Shown here: piece by piece, positions 45,043 through 53,637 of the stretch | How the letters are laid out: the number at the start of each line of letters is the position of its first letter | Position numbering within the stretch: the stretch's first letter is position 1 | Assembly: GCF_030486595.1 (NCBI RefSeq) | Contig: NZ_JAUJZH010000022.1 | Coordinates: 1-64,000, forward strand | Length of the DNA: 64,000 nucleotides | Reading direction: 5' to 3' | DNA from: Variovorax ginsengisoli | GTDB taxonomy: Bacteria > Pseudomonadota > Gammaproteobacteria > Burkholderiales > Burkholderiaceae_C | Program-made: the position numbers and the translations under genes | The notes under the pieces: generated by a model | Seen by the model: only the letters and a program-made list of their open reading frames with translations | What the model was told of the DNA's origin: nothing | Database searches by the model: none

Positions 45043-46662
45043 TCAGGGACGGGCGACCGAGAACTGCATCTTCTGCGGCTCGCGCAGCTCGGCCTCGCGG
45101 CAGATCGACAACACCTTGGACAGCACGGCGCGGGTGTCGCGCGGGTCGATCACGCCGTCGTCGAGCAGGCGCGCGCTGGTCGTGAAGACGCTCATCTGGC
45201 TGTCGAAGCGGTCGATGATGCGGCGCTCCAGATCGTCGAGCTTGGCCTGGTCGACCTCGCCCTTTCGCTTCATTGCGGCCTCGGTCACGATGACCATGGT
45301 CTTGGCGGCCTGCTCGCCTCCCATCACGGCCGTCTTGGCATTCGGCCACGAGAAGCAGAAGCGCGGATGGAAGCCGCGGCCGCACATGCCGTAGTTGCCG
45401 GCGCCGAAGGAAGCGCCGCAGTAGATGGTGATCTGCGGCACCGTGGCGTTGGTCACGGCCTGGATCATCTTGGAGCCGTGCTTGATGATGCCGGCCTCCT
45501 CGTAGTCCCGTCCGACCATGAAGCCGGTCGTGTTGTTGAGATAGAGGATCGGCGTCTTCGACTGGCAGCAGGCCTGGATGAAGTGGGTCGCCTTGGTGGC
45601 GCCGGCCGGGTCGATCGGACCGTTGTTGGTGACGATGCCCAGCGGCAGTCCTTCGATCTTGATGTGGCCGACCACGGTGGCCCCGCCGTAGTTCTCGCCG
45701 AATTCGAGGAACTCGGAGTCGTCGGCGATGCGGGCGATGACCTGCTTCATGTCGACCGGGCGCTTGTGGTCCATCGGCATGATGCCCAGCAACTCCTCGG
45801 CGTCGTAGCGCGGCGGCTTGAAGCGGCGCGGCGGCTCGGCCGGCAGATCGCGGTTCCAGTCGATGTTGGCCATGATCTCGCGGGCGATGCGGATCGCGTC
45901 GCGGTCGTCCTCGGCCAGGTAGTCGCCCAGGCCCGAGATCGAGGTGTGCATCACGGCGCCGCCGAGCTCCTCTTCGGTGGCGATCTCGCCGGTGGCGGCC
46001 TTGAGCAGCGGCGGGCCGGCCAGGAAGGCCCGCGAGCGGCCCCGGACCATCACGATGTAGTCCGACAGGCCGGTCTGGTAGGCCCCACCCGCCGTGGACG
46101 AGCCGTGCGTCACGGTGAGCACCGGCAGCCCGGCGGCCGAGATGCGCGCGATGTTGCGGAACAGGTTGCCGCCGGTCACGAACTCCTCGACCTTGTAGGT
46201 CATGAGGTTGGCGCCAGCGCTCTCGACCAGCTGGATGTAGGGCAGCTTGTTTTCCAGTGCCAGCTCCTGCATGCGCAGCTGCTTGGGGATGCCCATCGGC
46301 TGCAGCGCCCCGGCGTCGATGCCCGAGTCGGAGGCGTTGATCATCACACGCACCCCCGAGACCCAGCCGATGCCGCCGATCACGCCGCCGCCCGGCACGC
46401 TCTTCTCGAGGTCGGGGTTGTCGAGGCCCAGACCCGCCAGCGAAGAGATCTCGAGAAAGGGCGTGCCCGGGTCGAGCAGCAGCGACAGGCGCTCGCGCGG
46501 CAGCAGCTGGCCGCGCTTCTCGAAGCGCTCGCGCGACCTGGCCGAAGTGGCGACGCTGCGCCGCTCGTAGCCGTGGACGCGCTCGATCAGCGCGAGCATG
46601 CCGTCGCGGTTGGCCTGGAAGGCCTCGCTGCCGGGGGAAATGGTCGATTCGATGGTTGCCAT
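45043..46662 (-). CDS. Acyl-CoA carboxylase, carboxyltransferase subunit
   Basis: This 539-residue beta subunit of the MCC/GCC group carries the two crotonase-like halves: GGGVIGGIGWVSGVRVMINASD with THGSSTAGGAYQTGLSDYIVMV in the N half, and NNGPIDPAGATKATHFIQACC, YLNNTTGFMVGRDYE and GASFGAGNYGMCGRGFHPRF in the C half. The last stretch is diagnostic for methylcrotonyl- and geranyl-CoA carboxylases over propionyl-CoA carboxylases. It moves the carboxyl group from biotin to the acyl-CoA. It is first in a minus-strand run with the dehydrogenase and biotin subunit; ATG 46662. The shared regulatory element is 75 bases upstream. Confidence 0.93.
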   Translation of the reverse strand: MATIESTISPGSEAFQANRDGMLALIERVHGYERRSVATSARSRERFEKRGQLLPRERLSLLLDPGTPFLEISSLAGLGLDNPDLEKSVPGGGVIGGIGWVSGVRVMINASDSGIDAGALQPMGIPKQLRMQELALENKLPYIQLVESAGANLMTYKVEEFVTGGNLFRNIARISAAGLPVLTVTHGSSTAGGAYQTGLSDYIVMVRGRSRAFLAGPPLLKAATGEIATEEELGGAVMHTSISGLGDYLAEDDRDAIRIAREIMANIDWNRDLPAEPPRRFKPPRYDAEELLGIMPMDHKRPVDMKQVIARIADDSEFLEFGENYGGATVVGHIKIEGLPLGIVTNNGPIDPAGATKATHFIQACCQSKTPILYLNNTTGFMVGRDYEEAGIIKHGSKMIQAVTNATVPQITIYCGASFGAGNYGMCGRGFHPRFCFSWPNAKTAVMGGEQAAKTMVIVTEAAMKRKGEVDQAKLDDLERRIIDRFDSQMSVFTTSARLLDDGVIDPRDTRAVLSKVLSICREAELREPQKMQFSVARP

Positions 46663-46736
46663 GTGCGCTGTGCCCGTCGCGCTGGAGCGGGTCGATGGTG
46701 TGTGTCCGGCAAGCTTAGGCATCGGCCACGGCGAGG

Positions 46737-46799
46737 TCTTGCGCAAACTCGCTGCGCACGCGGCCTGCCTCGAACCGTCATTCAGCGCCTGGACGCAAG
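46737..46799. promoter_or_regulatory. Shared element, copy B (two arms)
   Basis: TCTTGCGCAAACTCGCTGCG (46737-46756) and, reversed, CAGCGCCTGGACGCAAG (46783-46799), arms facing each other with 26-28 bases between. It lies 75 bases before the carboxyltransferase start and 61 before the ligase start at 46860, so it can serve both divergent genes. Confidence 0.6.
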
Positions 46800-46859
46800 C
46801 GTTCCGCGCCCCCGCCCGCTAGCCTTCACCGGCATCCCCGCGGGCCCGAATCGAAAGCC

Positions 46860-48746
46860 ATGTCCATCCTTCCCCACCCCTCCGACCAACGGCCGACGCG
46901 CAAGCCGGTACGCGACGGCGGCGACCTGCTGGCGCGCGAGTCGGTCGGACTCGACGCGCGTTTCGCCGGCATCGACTCGACCCTCGACGTCTTTCGCCTC
47001 GCCGCCGCAGCCTGGCCCGATCGCCCGGCGCTGACTTTCGTTCCCGACGGCAACGCCGAGGCCGCGCCGGTCGACGTCAGCTATGCCCGGCTGCACGAGC
47101 ACATCGTCCGCACCGCCAACCACCTGGCCTCCCTCGGGCTGCGGCGCGACGACTGCGTCGCCTACCTGCTGCCGAACCTGCCCGAGGCACATTTCTGCAT
47201 CTGGGGCGCCCAGGCCGTCTGCCGGGTGGCGGCGGTCAACCACTTCCTGGAGTCGGCGCAGATCGCCGACCTGCTACAGGCGCTGGACGCCCGGGTGGTG
47301 GTCACCGCCTCGCCCGCCGAGGCGCCGGCGCTGTGGGCCAAGCTGGGGCCTGTGCTGGCCGGACTGCCGGGCCTGCGCGAGACGCTGTGGGTCGGCGCCG
47401 CCGATCCGGCCGCCCTGCCGCCGGGCGTGCGCCGCTTCGACGACGTCCTGGCCGCGCAGCCCGCCGAGCCCGTGTTCGAGGCCCTGCGCGACCCGGCCGC
47501 CCTGGCCGCCTGCTTTCACACGGGCGGCACCACCGGCACGCCGAAGATCGCCCAGCTCTCGCACCGCGCGCTGGTGGTCAACAGCTGGATGCTGGGCGAG
47601 ATGTTCGACATCCGGCCCAGCGACGTCATCGTCTGCGGCCTGCCGCTGTTCCACGTCAACGGCGTCGTCGTCACCGGGCTCGCGCCCTTCATGCACGGCG
47701 CGCGGGTGCTGCTCGCGGGCCGGGAGGGGTTTCGCAATCCGAAGCTGGTGGCCGGCTTCTGGCGGCTGGTGGAGCGCTTCCGCGTCACCACCTTCTCGGG
47801 CGTGCCGACGGTCTACGCGGCGCTGCTCAACGTGCCGCTCGCGGGCGCCGACGTCTCTTCGCTGCGCTTCGGCATCTGCGGCGCGGCGCCGATGCCGGTC
47901 GAACTGTTCCGGCGCTTCGAGCGCGCCACCGGCATCCGGCTGCTCGAAGGCTTCGGCATGACCGAGACCACCGCCTGCGCCTCGGTGAACCCACGCGACG
48001 GCGAGCGCCGGGTCGGCTCGATCGGCCTGCCGGTGCCGTACGGCCGCATGAAGACCGTGATCCTCGACGAGCGCGGCGCCCATGTGCGCGATGCCGCCAC
48101 CGACGAGATCGGCGTGGTCGCGATCCTGGGGCCGCACCTGACGCCGGGCTACCGGGACCCGCGGCACGACGCCGGCCTCTGGCTGCCGGGCGGCTGGCTC
48201 AACTCGGGCGACCTCGGCCGGCGCGATGCCGACGGCTACTTCTGGCTGGTGGGCCGGGCCAAGGACCTGATCATCCGCGGCGGCCACAACATCGATCCGT
48301 CGATGATCGAGGAAGCCCTGGCCAGGCACCCCGAGGTCGAGCTGGTGGCCGCAGTCGGCCGCCCCGATGCCTATGCGGGCGAGCTGCCGGTCGCCTACGT
48401 CAAGCTGCGCCACGGCGCGCGCGCCGATGCGGAAGAACTCAAGGCCTTTGCCAAGGCGCATGTCACCGAGCGCGCCGCCGCGCCCAACTGGGTCGAGTGC
48501 ATCGACAGCATGCCGGTCACCGCGGTCGGCAAGATCTTCAAGCCGACGCTGCGCAAGCACGCGATCGCGCGCACCCTGCGCGAGCTGTTTGCCGAAGGGG
48601 ATCTGCAGCACGCCGGCATCGAGGTGCGCGACGACCGCACGCACGGCGTCGTCGCCGTGGTGGGGGTGGCCGACGAGGCCGCACGCGCCCGCGTGGCCGA
48701 ACTTTGCGCCGGACTCGCGCTGCAGGTGCGCAGCACGGTCGGCTGA
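46860..48746 (+). CDS. AMP-dependent acyl-CoA ligase
   Basis: This 628-residue acyl-CoA synthetase is longer than usual at both ends. Motifs: P-loop CFHTGGTTGTPKIAQLSH (about residue 220), FGMTETTACASVN, GGWLNSGDLGRRDADGYFWLVGRAKD and the lysine region MPVTAVGKIFKPTLR, after which about 60 more residues follow (with GVVAVVGVADEAARARV), an ACT-like tail. The Thr-Gly-Gly-Thr-Thr variant of the loop and IRGGHNIDP are those of the group often annotated as acyl-CoA synthetase in aromatic or terpenoid clusters. ATG 46860, divergent from the carboxylase operon; the receptor gene follows after 27 bases. Confidence 0.9.
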   Translation: MSILPHPSDQRPTRKPVRDGGDLLARESVGLDARFAGIDSTLDVFRLAAAAWPDRPALTFVPDGNAEAAPVDVSYARLHEHIVRTANHLASLGLRRDDCVAYLLPNLPEAHFCIWGAQAVCRVAAVNHFLESAQIADLLQALDARVVVTASPAEAPALWAKLGPVLAGLPGLRETLWVGAADPAALPPGVRRFDDVLAAQPAEPVFEALRDPAALAACFHTGGTTGTPKIAQLSHRALVVNSWMLGEMFDIRPSDVIVCGLPLFHVNGVVVTGLAPFMHGARVLLAGREGFRNPKLVAGFWRLVERFRVTTFSGVPTVYAALLNVPLAGADVSSLRFGICGAAPMPVELFRRFERATGIRLLEGFGMTETTACASVNPRDGERRVGSIGLPVPYGRMKTVILDERGAHVRDAATDEIGVVAILGPHLTPGYRDPRHDAGLWLPGGWLNSGDLGRRDADGYFWLVGRAKDLIIRGGHNIDPSMIEEALARHPEVELVAAVGRPDAYAGELPVAYVKLRHGARADAEELKAFAKAHVTERAAAPNWVECIDSMPVTAVGKIFKPTLRKHAIARTLRELFAEGDLQHAGIEVRDDRTHGVVAVVGVADEAARARVAELCAGLALQVRSTVG

Positions 48747-48773
48747 CCCCTCATTCACCAGGAGACAACACGC

Positions 48774-49982
48774 ATGATTTCGAGAAGAAGATTCAGCCAG
48801 GCGACCGCCGCCGGCCTGCTGCTGCCCGCGGGCGGCGCCCTGCTGGCCCAGACCGGCGACATCAAGGTGGCGCTGATCGTCGCCAAGACCGGCCCCTTCG
48901 AGGCCTATGCCAAGCAGGACGAGCTGGGCTTCCGCATGGGGCTCGAATACCTCACCGGCGGCAGCATGGCGATCGACGGCCGCAAGGTGCAGATCATCGT
49001 CAAGGACGACCAGCTGCGGCCCGACCTGTCGAAGGCGCTGCTGGCCGAGGCCTATGCCGACGACAAGGTCGACATCGCGGTCGGCGCCGGCGGATCGTCG
49101 GGCACGGTGGCGGCGCTGCCGATCGCCGAGGAGTACAAGAAGATCCTGATCGTCGAGCCGTCTGCGGCCGACTCGATCACGGGTGACAAGTGGAACCGCT
49201 ACGTTTTCCGCGTCGCGCGCACCACCAGCCTGGACGCCACCGCCTCGGTGTCGGCCTTCGGCGGCCCGGTGACGGTGGCCTTCCTGGCCCAGGACAACGT
49301 CTTCGGCCGCGACAACGTCACGGCCTACAAGGAGGCCTTCGCGCGGCTCAATCCGCAGGCCAGGATGGGCCACGAGGAATTCGTGCCGCAGGGCACGACC
49401 GACTTCACGGCGCCGTTCCAGCGCATCGCCGACTCGCTCAAGGGCACGACCGGGCGCAAGGTGCTGGTGATCCCGTGGGGCGGCGAGCACCCGATCCGCA
49501 AGCTGGCCGGCATGAACCCCGAGCGTTTCGGCATCGAGCTGTCGCCCGGTGGCTCGCTGCTGAGCGTGATGCAGACCTGGCGCGAGTTCGAGGGCCTGGA
49601 GGGGGGCACCTACTACCACTACAAGTTCCCGCGCAACAAGGCCAACGACTGGCTGGTGACCGAGCACATGAAGCGCTACAAGATGCCGCCGGACTTCTTC
49701 GTCTGCGGCGGCTTCTCGGCCGCCAGCGCGGTCGTGACCGCGATTCGCAAGGCTCGCTCGACCGACACCGAGAAGCTGATCGCGGCGATGGAGGGCATGG
49801 ACTTCGAGACCCCCAAGGGCACGATGACCTTCCGCGCGGAAGACCACCAGGCCATGATGCCGATGTACCACTTCAAGATGAAGAAGCGGGCGCAGCAGGG
49901 GGACGAGTGGGACATCCTCGAACTGGTGCGGGAGATTCCGGCATCGGAGATCAAGCTGCCGATACGGAACAAGCGGGGGTAG
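48774..49982 (+). CDS. Periplasmic binding protein with Tat-type signal
   Basis: This 402-residue type-I binding protein is a close relative of the receptor at 24254 (shared are LGFRMGLEYL/GRKVQIIVKDDQLRPDLSKALL and the C-terminal EWDILELVREIPASEI). The signal peptide begins MISRRRFSQATAAG, a twin-arginine motif, where the relative has an ordinary Sec signal; export may follow a different route and fold before export. No permease or ATPase is adjacent, so it probably feeds the transporter at 20583-24251 or one elsewhere. It is 27 bases behind the ligase, implying co-expression for the same substrate. ATG 48774 after CAGGAGACAA. Confidence 0.9.
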   Translation: MISRRRFSQATAAGLLLPAGGALLAQTGDIKVALIVAKTGPFEAYAKQDELGFRMGLEYLTGGSMAIDGRKVQIIVKDDQLRPDLSKALLAEAYADDKVDIAVGAGGSSGTVAALPIAEEYKKILIVEPSAADSITGDKWNRYVFRVARTTSLDATASVSAFGGPVTVAFLAQDNVFGRDNVTAYKEAFARLNPQARMGHEEFVPQGTTDFTAPFQRIADSLKGTTGRKVLVIPWGGEHPIRKLAGMNPERFGIELSPGGSLLSVMQTWREFEGLEGGTYYHYKFPRNKANDWLVTEHMKRYKMPPDFFVCGGFSAASAVVTAIRKARSTDTEKLIAAMEGMDFETPKGTMTFRAEDHQAMMPMYHFKMKKRAQQGDEWDILELVREIPASEIKLPIRNKRG

Positions 49983-50070
49983 CTGTCGGACAGCGCCGCC
50001 TCGCTCCCGAACGTCTTGCGCACGGTGTGCGGCGGGCAGGCGGCCTGCGCTGAGCTGACCGTCCCGCGCC

Positions 50071-50940
50071 TCACTCCCGCAACGCCACCCGCAGCTTCGG
50101 AATCAGCCCCGCGGGCCCGTACGAGCGCTTGCTGCGACGGAACCCAGGCAGCCCCATGTCCTGCTCGAAGTTGAGCCATTGCACCGGGCGCGCGAAGCTG
50201 CGGCAGAAGTGCTGGAACATGTAGGGATAGATACCGACATGGCTGTCCAGCCCCTTCGCGAAGCGCATCACGAAGACACTGGGCTGAAGCTCCTGCGCCA
50301 GCACGAAGCCCAGCGGCTGGTCGCCCTCGAAATGGATGAAGCCTTCGAGGCCGAAGGTCGAGGCCTCGGCAATGGCCTCGAGGCAGGCGGACTCGTCGGC
50401 CTCGCCGTGGGCCTTGCCCTTCTGCGCCATCCAGCCCCGCAGCACCTCCCGCGCGGCGTCGGCCGCTTCGACGCCGAATGGAACGCTGCGCGGCACGCAG
50501 GTCGCCAGCAGTTGCCGGACCTGGTTGCGCTTCCTGGCGAGCGCGCGGCCCGGATAGTCGCTGAACTGCCGGGCCTCGAACAGGTAGTCGGCATCGTCGG
50601 CCGAAGTCCAGTGGCGGAACTGCGACGGCGAGAGCCTGTCGACGTGACGCTGCGCGATCGGGTACAGGCAGTCGTGGCCGTCGAGCAGCCGGCGCAGCAC
50701 GTCGAGCGGCGCCTCGTGCAAGGCGAACAGCGGCATCAGGTGCCGCGTGCCGTCGTAGGCGCGGCCCGAGATGCTGGGCCAGTCGCCGGGCAGGTAGCGG
50801 TAGTCGTGCGCCTGCCGAAAGAGATAGAGGTTCGAAAAGGCATGGTCCGACAGGCAATGCTCGGCGCTGCCTTCGCGCAGCCGCATCAGCGCCGCCTCGA
50901 TCGGCGCCTGCAGCGCCAGCGTGAGCGGCAAGCCGCTCAT
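50071..50940 (-). CDS. DUF2156-type protein (GNAT-like, lysyltransferase fold)
   Basis: This 289-residue soluble protein resembles the DUF2156 family, the acyltransferase fold of phosphatidylglycerol lysyltransferases without their membrane part. Visible stretches are SDHAFSNLYLFRQAHDYRYLPG, ARKRNQVRQLL, GFIHFEGDQPLGFVLAQEL, YPYMFQHFCRSF and the conserved end WLNFEQDMGLPGFRRSKRSYGPAGLIPKL. The ATG overlaps the preceding gene by 4 bases, so it belongs to the dehydrogenase operon 51768-52943. Its substrate is unknown; a GNAT-like transfer to a lipid or a small molecule is likely. A hairpin-rich gap follows. Confidence 0.8.
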   Translation of the reverse strand: MSGLPLTLALQAPIEAALMRLREGSAEHCLSDHAFSNLYLFRQAHDYRYLPGDWPSISGRAYDGTRHLMPLFALHEAPLDVLRRLLDGHDCLYPIAQRHVDRLSPSQFRHWTSADDADYLFEARQFSDYPGRALARKRNQVRQLLATCVPRSVPFGVEAADAAREVLRGWMAQKGKAHGEADESACLEAIAEASTFGLEGFIHFEGDQPLGFVLAQELQPSVFVMRFAKGLDSHVGIYPYMFQHFCRSFARPVQWLNFEQDMGLPGFRRSKRSYGPAGLIPKLRVALRE

Positions 50941-51746
50941 GCAGCCGGGCGCGCCACCTTGCGCACGCCGGGCGCAGGCGCATCCGCCGGGGGTCCCGCG
51001 AAGCACTGGGCGATCGAGAGCCACTCGCGGGCCGAGCCCTGGCTGTAGCGCAGCCCGGTGTCGGCCAGGTTGCGTCGCTGCGTCACCAGCAGGCAGAAAT
51101 CGAGCGCGCTGCCGCGCACGAATTCGGGCGAGGCGGGATCGCCCCAGTGCCAGCTGTCGTTGCCGGGCGCATCGAGCGAGATGAATGGAACCACCGGCGG
51201 CACCGGCAGCTTGCGGTTGACGAAGCTCCAGCCGAAGGTGGTGACGCCGATGTGGGCGATGTGCTTGAGCCGCAGCGTGGCGGCGCGCTCGCGGCCGACC
51301 ACGTCCCACACGTCCTGCCCATGCGCCCAGGTCTCCATCAGCCGCGCCGACGCAAAGGAGCGTGCGCTCATGCTCGGGCCGTACCAAGGCAGCCGCGCCT
51401 TCGGGTCGAGCACGGCCAGCAGGTCGGTGAGCCGCATCGCGATCGGCTCCCAGTGCGCGAGCAGCGCGGCGCCGTCGAGGTGGCCGTACTTCTCGCGTGC
51501 AATGGCGCTGATCTCCTTGCCGGTGGCCAGCACCTCGGTCAGCGCCGCGGTGTCGCGCGCGAACGCCTCGGCGTCGGTTGCGGAGAGGGTCGCCGTCTGG
51601 TCGAAGTAGCACAGGTGCGCCACCTCGTCCCAGGGCGTCCAACCGTAGAAGTCGCTCTTCAGGCGCCATTGCGCGGGCGTGAGGCTGCGGCAGAGGTCGG
51701 CGAGTTCGCGGTACTCGGCGCGCAGGTCGTCGGCAGTGTCTTTCAT
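50937..51746 (-). CDS. TIGR03084-type metal-binding protein (DinB/MDMPI fold)
   Basis: This 269-residue soluble protein belongs to the maleylpyruvate-isomerase/DinB-like group (TIGR03084 kind). The metal-binding histidines are in DEVAHLCYFDQTA and MSARSFASARLMETWAHGQDVWD, spaced as in the fold, and TTFGWSFVNRKLPVP is typical of the family. Known members are often thiol-dependent enzymes. In catabolic operons it is commonly seen beside acyl-CoA dehydrogenases, as here: 21 bases after the dehydrogenase and overlapping the DUF2156 gene. Precise reaction unknown. Confidence 0.82.
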   Translation of the reverse strand: MKDTADDLRAEYRELADLCRSLTPAQWRLKSDFYGWTPWDEVAHLCYFDQTATLSATDAEAFARDTAALTEVLATGKEISAIAREKYGHLDGAALLAHWEPIAMRLTDLLAVLDPKARLPWYGPSMSARSFASARLMETWAHGQDVWDVVGRERAATLRLKHIAHIGVTTFGWSFVNRKLPVPPVVPFISLDAPGNDSWHWGDPASPEFVRGSALDFCLLVTQRRNLADTGLRYSQGSAREWLSIAQCFAGPPADAPAPGVRKVARPAA

Positions 51747-51767
51747 CGTGCTTCCTGCTTCGTGGTC

Positions 51768-52943
51768 TCAAAGGCCGAGCTGCCGCGCCGCGAGGTCCTT
51801 CATGACCTCCTCGGAGCCGCCGCCGATCATCATCACCTTGACCTCGCGGTAGATGCGCTCGCTCTGCGTGCCGCGCATGAAGCCCATGCCGCCAAGCAGC
51901 TGCACCGCCTGGTCGGCGCAGAACTGCATCGCCTGCGTGGCCTGCACCTTGGCCAGGCAGACGCGCGCCACCAGGCGCGCCGGATCGGCCAGCTTGTGCT
52001 CGATGCGGTAGGCCAGGTCGTAGACCAGCGTGCGCGATGCATCGATGCGCATGGTCATGTCCATCAGCTTGTGGCGCACCACCTGGCGCTCGGACAGGGG
52101 CATGCCGAAGGAGACGCGCTGGCGCGTCCAGTCGACCGCTTCCTTCAGGCAGACCTCGGCAAAACCGCAGGCCAGCGCCGACATGAACAGACGCTCGGTG
52201 TTGAAGTTGTTCATGAAGGTCTTGAAGCCCTTGTTCTCGATCCCGACCAGGTTGGCGACCGGCACCCGGCAGTCGTCGAAGCGCAGGTGCGCCGTGTCGG
52301 AGCTCCACCACCCCATCTTCTTGAGCGCGGTCCGCGTGAGACCGGGCGTGTCGCCGTCGATCAGCAGCACCGAGATGCCGCCCGCACCCTTGATGGCCGG
52401 ATCGGTGCGCACCGCGGTGGTGATGAAGTCGGCCCGCATGCCCGATGTGATGAAGGTCTTCTCGCCGTTGACGACATAGTGATCGCCGTCGCGCACCGCG
52501 GTGGTCTTGAGCGCCGCCACGTCGGAACCGCCCGAGGGCTCGGTGACCGCCAGCGCCGCGATCTTCTCGCCGGCCAGCACCGGCGGAATGACCCGCTGCT
52601 TGAGCGCCTCGCTGCCCGCGTGCAGGATCGGCGGCAGTGCGATGCTGTGCGAGTTCAGCGAGGCCTGCAGCCCGCCCCCGCCGCAGCGCGCGAACTCCTC
52701 CGCCACGATCAGCTGGAAGAAGACGTCGGCCGGCGTGCCACCGTAGGCCTCCGGGTAGCCCAGGCCCTGCACGCCGAGCTCGGCGGCGCGCGCGTACAGT
52801 TCGCGCGGGAAGGTTTCGGCCTCGTCCCACTCGGCGACGAAGGGCGTGATCTCGCGCGATATGAATTCGCGCAGGGTGGCGCGAAACTGTTCGTGCTCGG
52901 GCGTGAAATAGAAGGGCAGCGGCGGTGCCTCGAGGAATTCCAT
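51768..52943 (-). CDS. Acyl-CoA dehydrogenase
   Basis: This 391-residue flavoprotein has AALAVTEPSGGSDVAALKTTA, HYVVNGEKTFITSGMRADF, IENKGFKTFMNNFNTERLF and RIYREVKVMMIGGGSEEVMKDL. The start is MEFLEAPPLPFYFTPEHEQF. The final GGGSEEVM motif places it with isovaleryl/short-branched-type dehydrogenases and those of bile-acid or terpenoid oxidation. It leads an operon with the TIGR03084 and DUF2156 proteins. ATG 52943 with AGGAG upstream; copy D of the shared element begins 46 bases before the start. Confidence 0.92.
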   Translation of the reverse strand: MEFLEAPPLPFYFTPEHEQFRATLREFISREITPFVAEWDEAETFPRELYARAAELGVQGLGYPEAYGGTPADVFFQLIVAEEFARCGGGGLQASLNSHSIALPPILHAGSEALKQRVIPPVLAGEKIAALAVTEPSGGSDVAALKTTAVRDGDHYVVNGEKTFITSGMRADFITTAVRTDPAIKGAGGISVLLIDGDTPGLTRTALKKMGWWSSDTAHLRFDDCRVPVANLVGIENKGFKTFMNNFNTERLFMSALACGFAEVCLKEAVDWTRQRVSFGMPLSERQVVRHKLMDMTMRIDASRTLVYDLAYRIEHKLADPARLVARVCLAKVQATQAMQFCADQAVQLLGGMGFMRGTQSERIYREVKVMMIGGGSEEVMKDLAARQLGL

Positions 52944-52988
52944 GGTGTCTCCTGTCTGGCATGAGGCTAGCGGCGCGGACGGGAATGG

Positions 52989-53036
52989 TCTTGCGCCGAC
53001 TGGCTGCGAGACCGTACCGGAGCGCTCCTGCGTAAG
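52989..53036. promoter_or_regulatory. Shared element, copy D (two arms)
   Basis: TCTTGCGCCGACTGGCTGCG (52989-53008) faces a weaker reverse arm AGCGCTCCTGCGTAAG (53021-53036). It is 46 bases upstream of the dehydrogenase at 52943 and 64 bases from the RelB-type gene, whose palindrome starts at 53071. Confidence 0.6.
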
Positions 53037-53070
53037 CGACGCGGCCAGGATTCAGGCGAAATGGATACAA

Positions 53071-53086
53071 TGAATACACGTATTCA
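53071..53086. promoter_or_regulatory. Palindromic operator of the RelBE-type module
   Basis: TGAATAC-AC-GTATTCA is a perfect 7+2+7 palindrome 14 bases before the antitoxin ATG, preceded by TACAAT (53066-53071), a -10-like word. The ribosome site (AAAGGAG) follows. Autorepression by the antitoxin is likely. Confidence 0.65.
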
Positions 53087-53099
53087 AAGGAGCCTGGCC

Positions 53100-53327
53100 A
53101 TGGCCACTTCGATCCGCCTCGACCCGGCGCTGGAAAGCCGGCTCGATTTTCTTGCTTCGCAAACGGGCCGGACCAAGGCCTTCTATCTGCGCGAATTGGT
53201 GGAAAGAGGATTGTCCGACCTCGAAGACTACTACCTGGCAGCGGCCACCCTCGAGCGCGTGCGCAAGGGCGAAGAGAAGGTTCACAGCGCGCAAGCGGTG
53301 AGGACGAAGCTTGGCCTGGACCATTGA
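53100..53327 (+). CDS. RelB/DinJ-type ribbon-helix-helix antitoxin
   Basis: This 75-residue protein begins MATSIRLDPALESRLDFLA, a ribbon-helix-helix DNA-binding part like those of RelB and TraY-type proteins, then GRTKAFYLRELVERGLSDLEDYYLAA with a C-terminal helical tail that should cover the toxin. ATG 53100 has AAAGGAG at good spacing; an in-frame ATG 13 codons upstream would include the palindrome at 53071. It overlaps the toxin by 17 bases. It is the third toxin-antitoxin module in 22 kb. Confidence 0.9.
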   Translation: MATSIRLDPALESRLDFLASQTGRTKAFYLRELVERGLSDLEDYYLAAATLERVRKGEEKVHSAQAVRTKLGLDH

Positions 53328-53580
53328 CTACACCGACACCGCGCTCAAGCAACTGCGCAAGCTCGACAAGCAGACGGCCCGACGCATCGTCGACTTCATG
53401 GATGAGCGCATCGCGAACCAGCAGGACCCGCGGGCTTCCGGCAAGGCACTGACGGGGCCGTTGCTCGGCGCCTTTTGGCGCTACCGGGTCGGTGACTGCA
53501 GGGTGATCTGCGATATCCAGGACCAACAGATACGCATCTTGGTCGTCGAACTCGGCGACCGCAAAGACGTTTTTCGATAG
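53311..53580 (+). CDS. RelE/ParE-type toxin
   Basis: This 89-residue protein has the RelE fold: WTIDYTDTALKQLRKLDKQTARRIVDF at the start, ALTGPLLGAFWRYRVGDCRVICDI in the middle and ILVVELGDRKDVFR at the end. The Arg pair RYR/CRVICDI and the final KDVFR are where RelE toxins place catalytic basic residues for ribosome-dependent mRNA cutting, so it looks functional. It starts with TTG 53311 inside the antitoxin gene, with GAGGA 6 bases upstream; no ATG lies near. Confidence 0.9.
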   Translation: MAWTIDYTDTALKQLRKLDKQTARRIVDFMDERIANQQDPRASGKALTGPLLGAFWRYRVGDCRVICDIQDQQIRILVVELGDRKDVFR

Positions 53581-53637
53581 CGACCCAGCGAACCCAATGA
53601 CAAGACTTCGACACGACCCCTCGAACAGGTGGCCCTC

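Noticed and set aside
49994..50040. TCTTGCGCACGG after the receptor gene as a copy of the shared element
   Set aside because: Only the first eight or nine bases match, the GCTG part is absent, and no catabolic start codon lies downstream in the right place.
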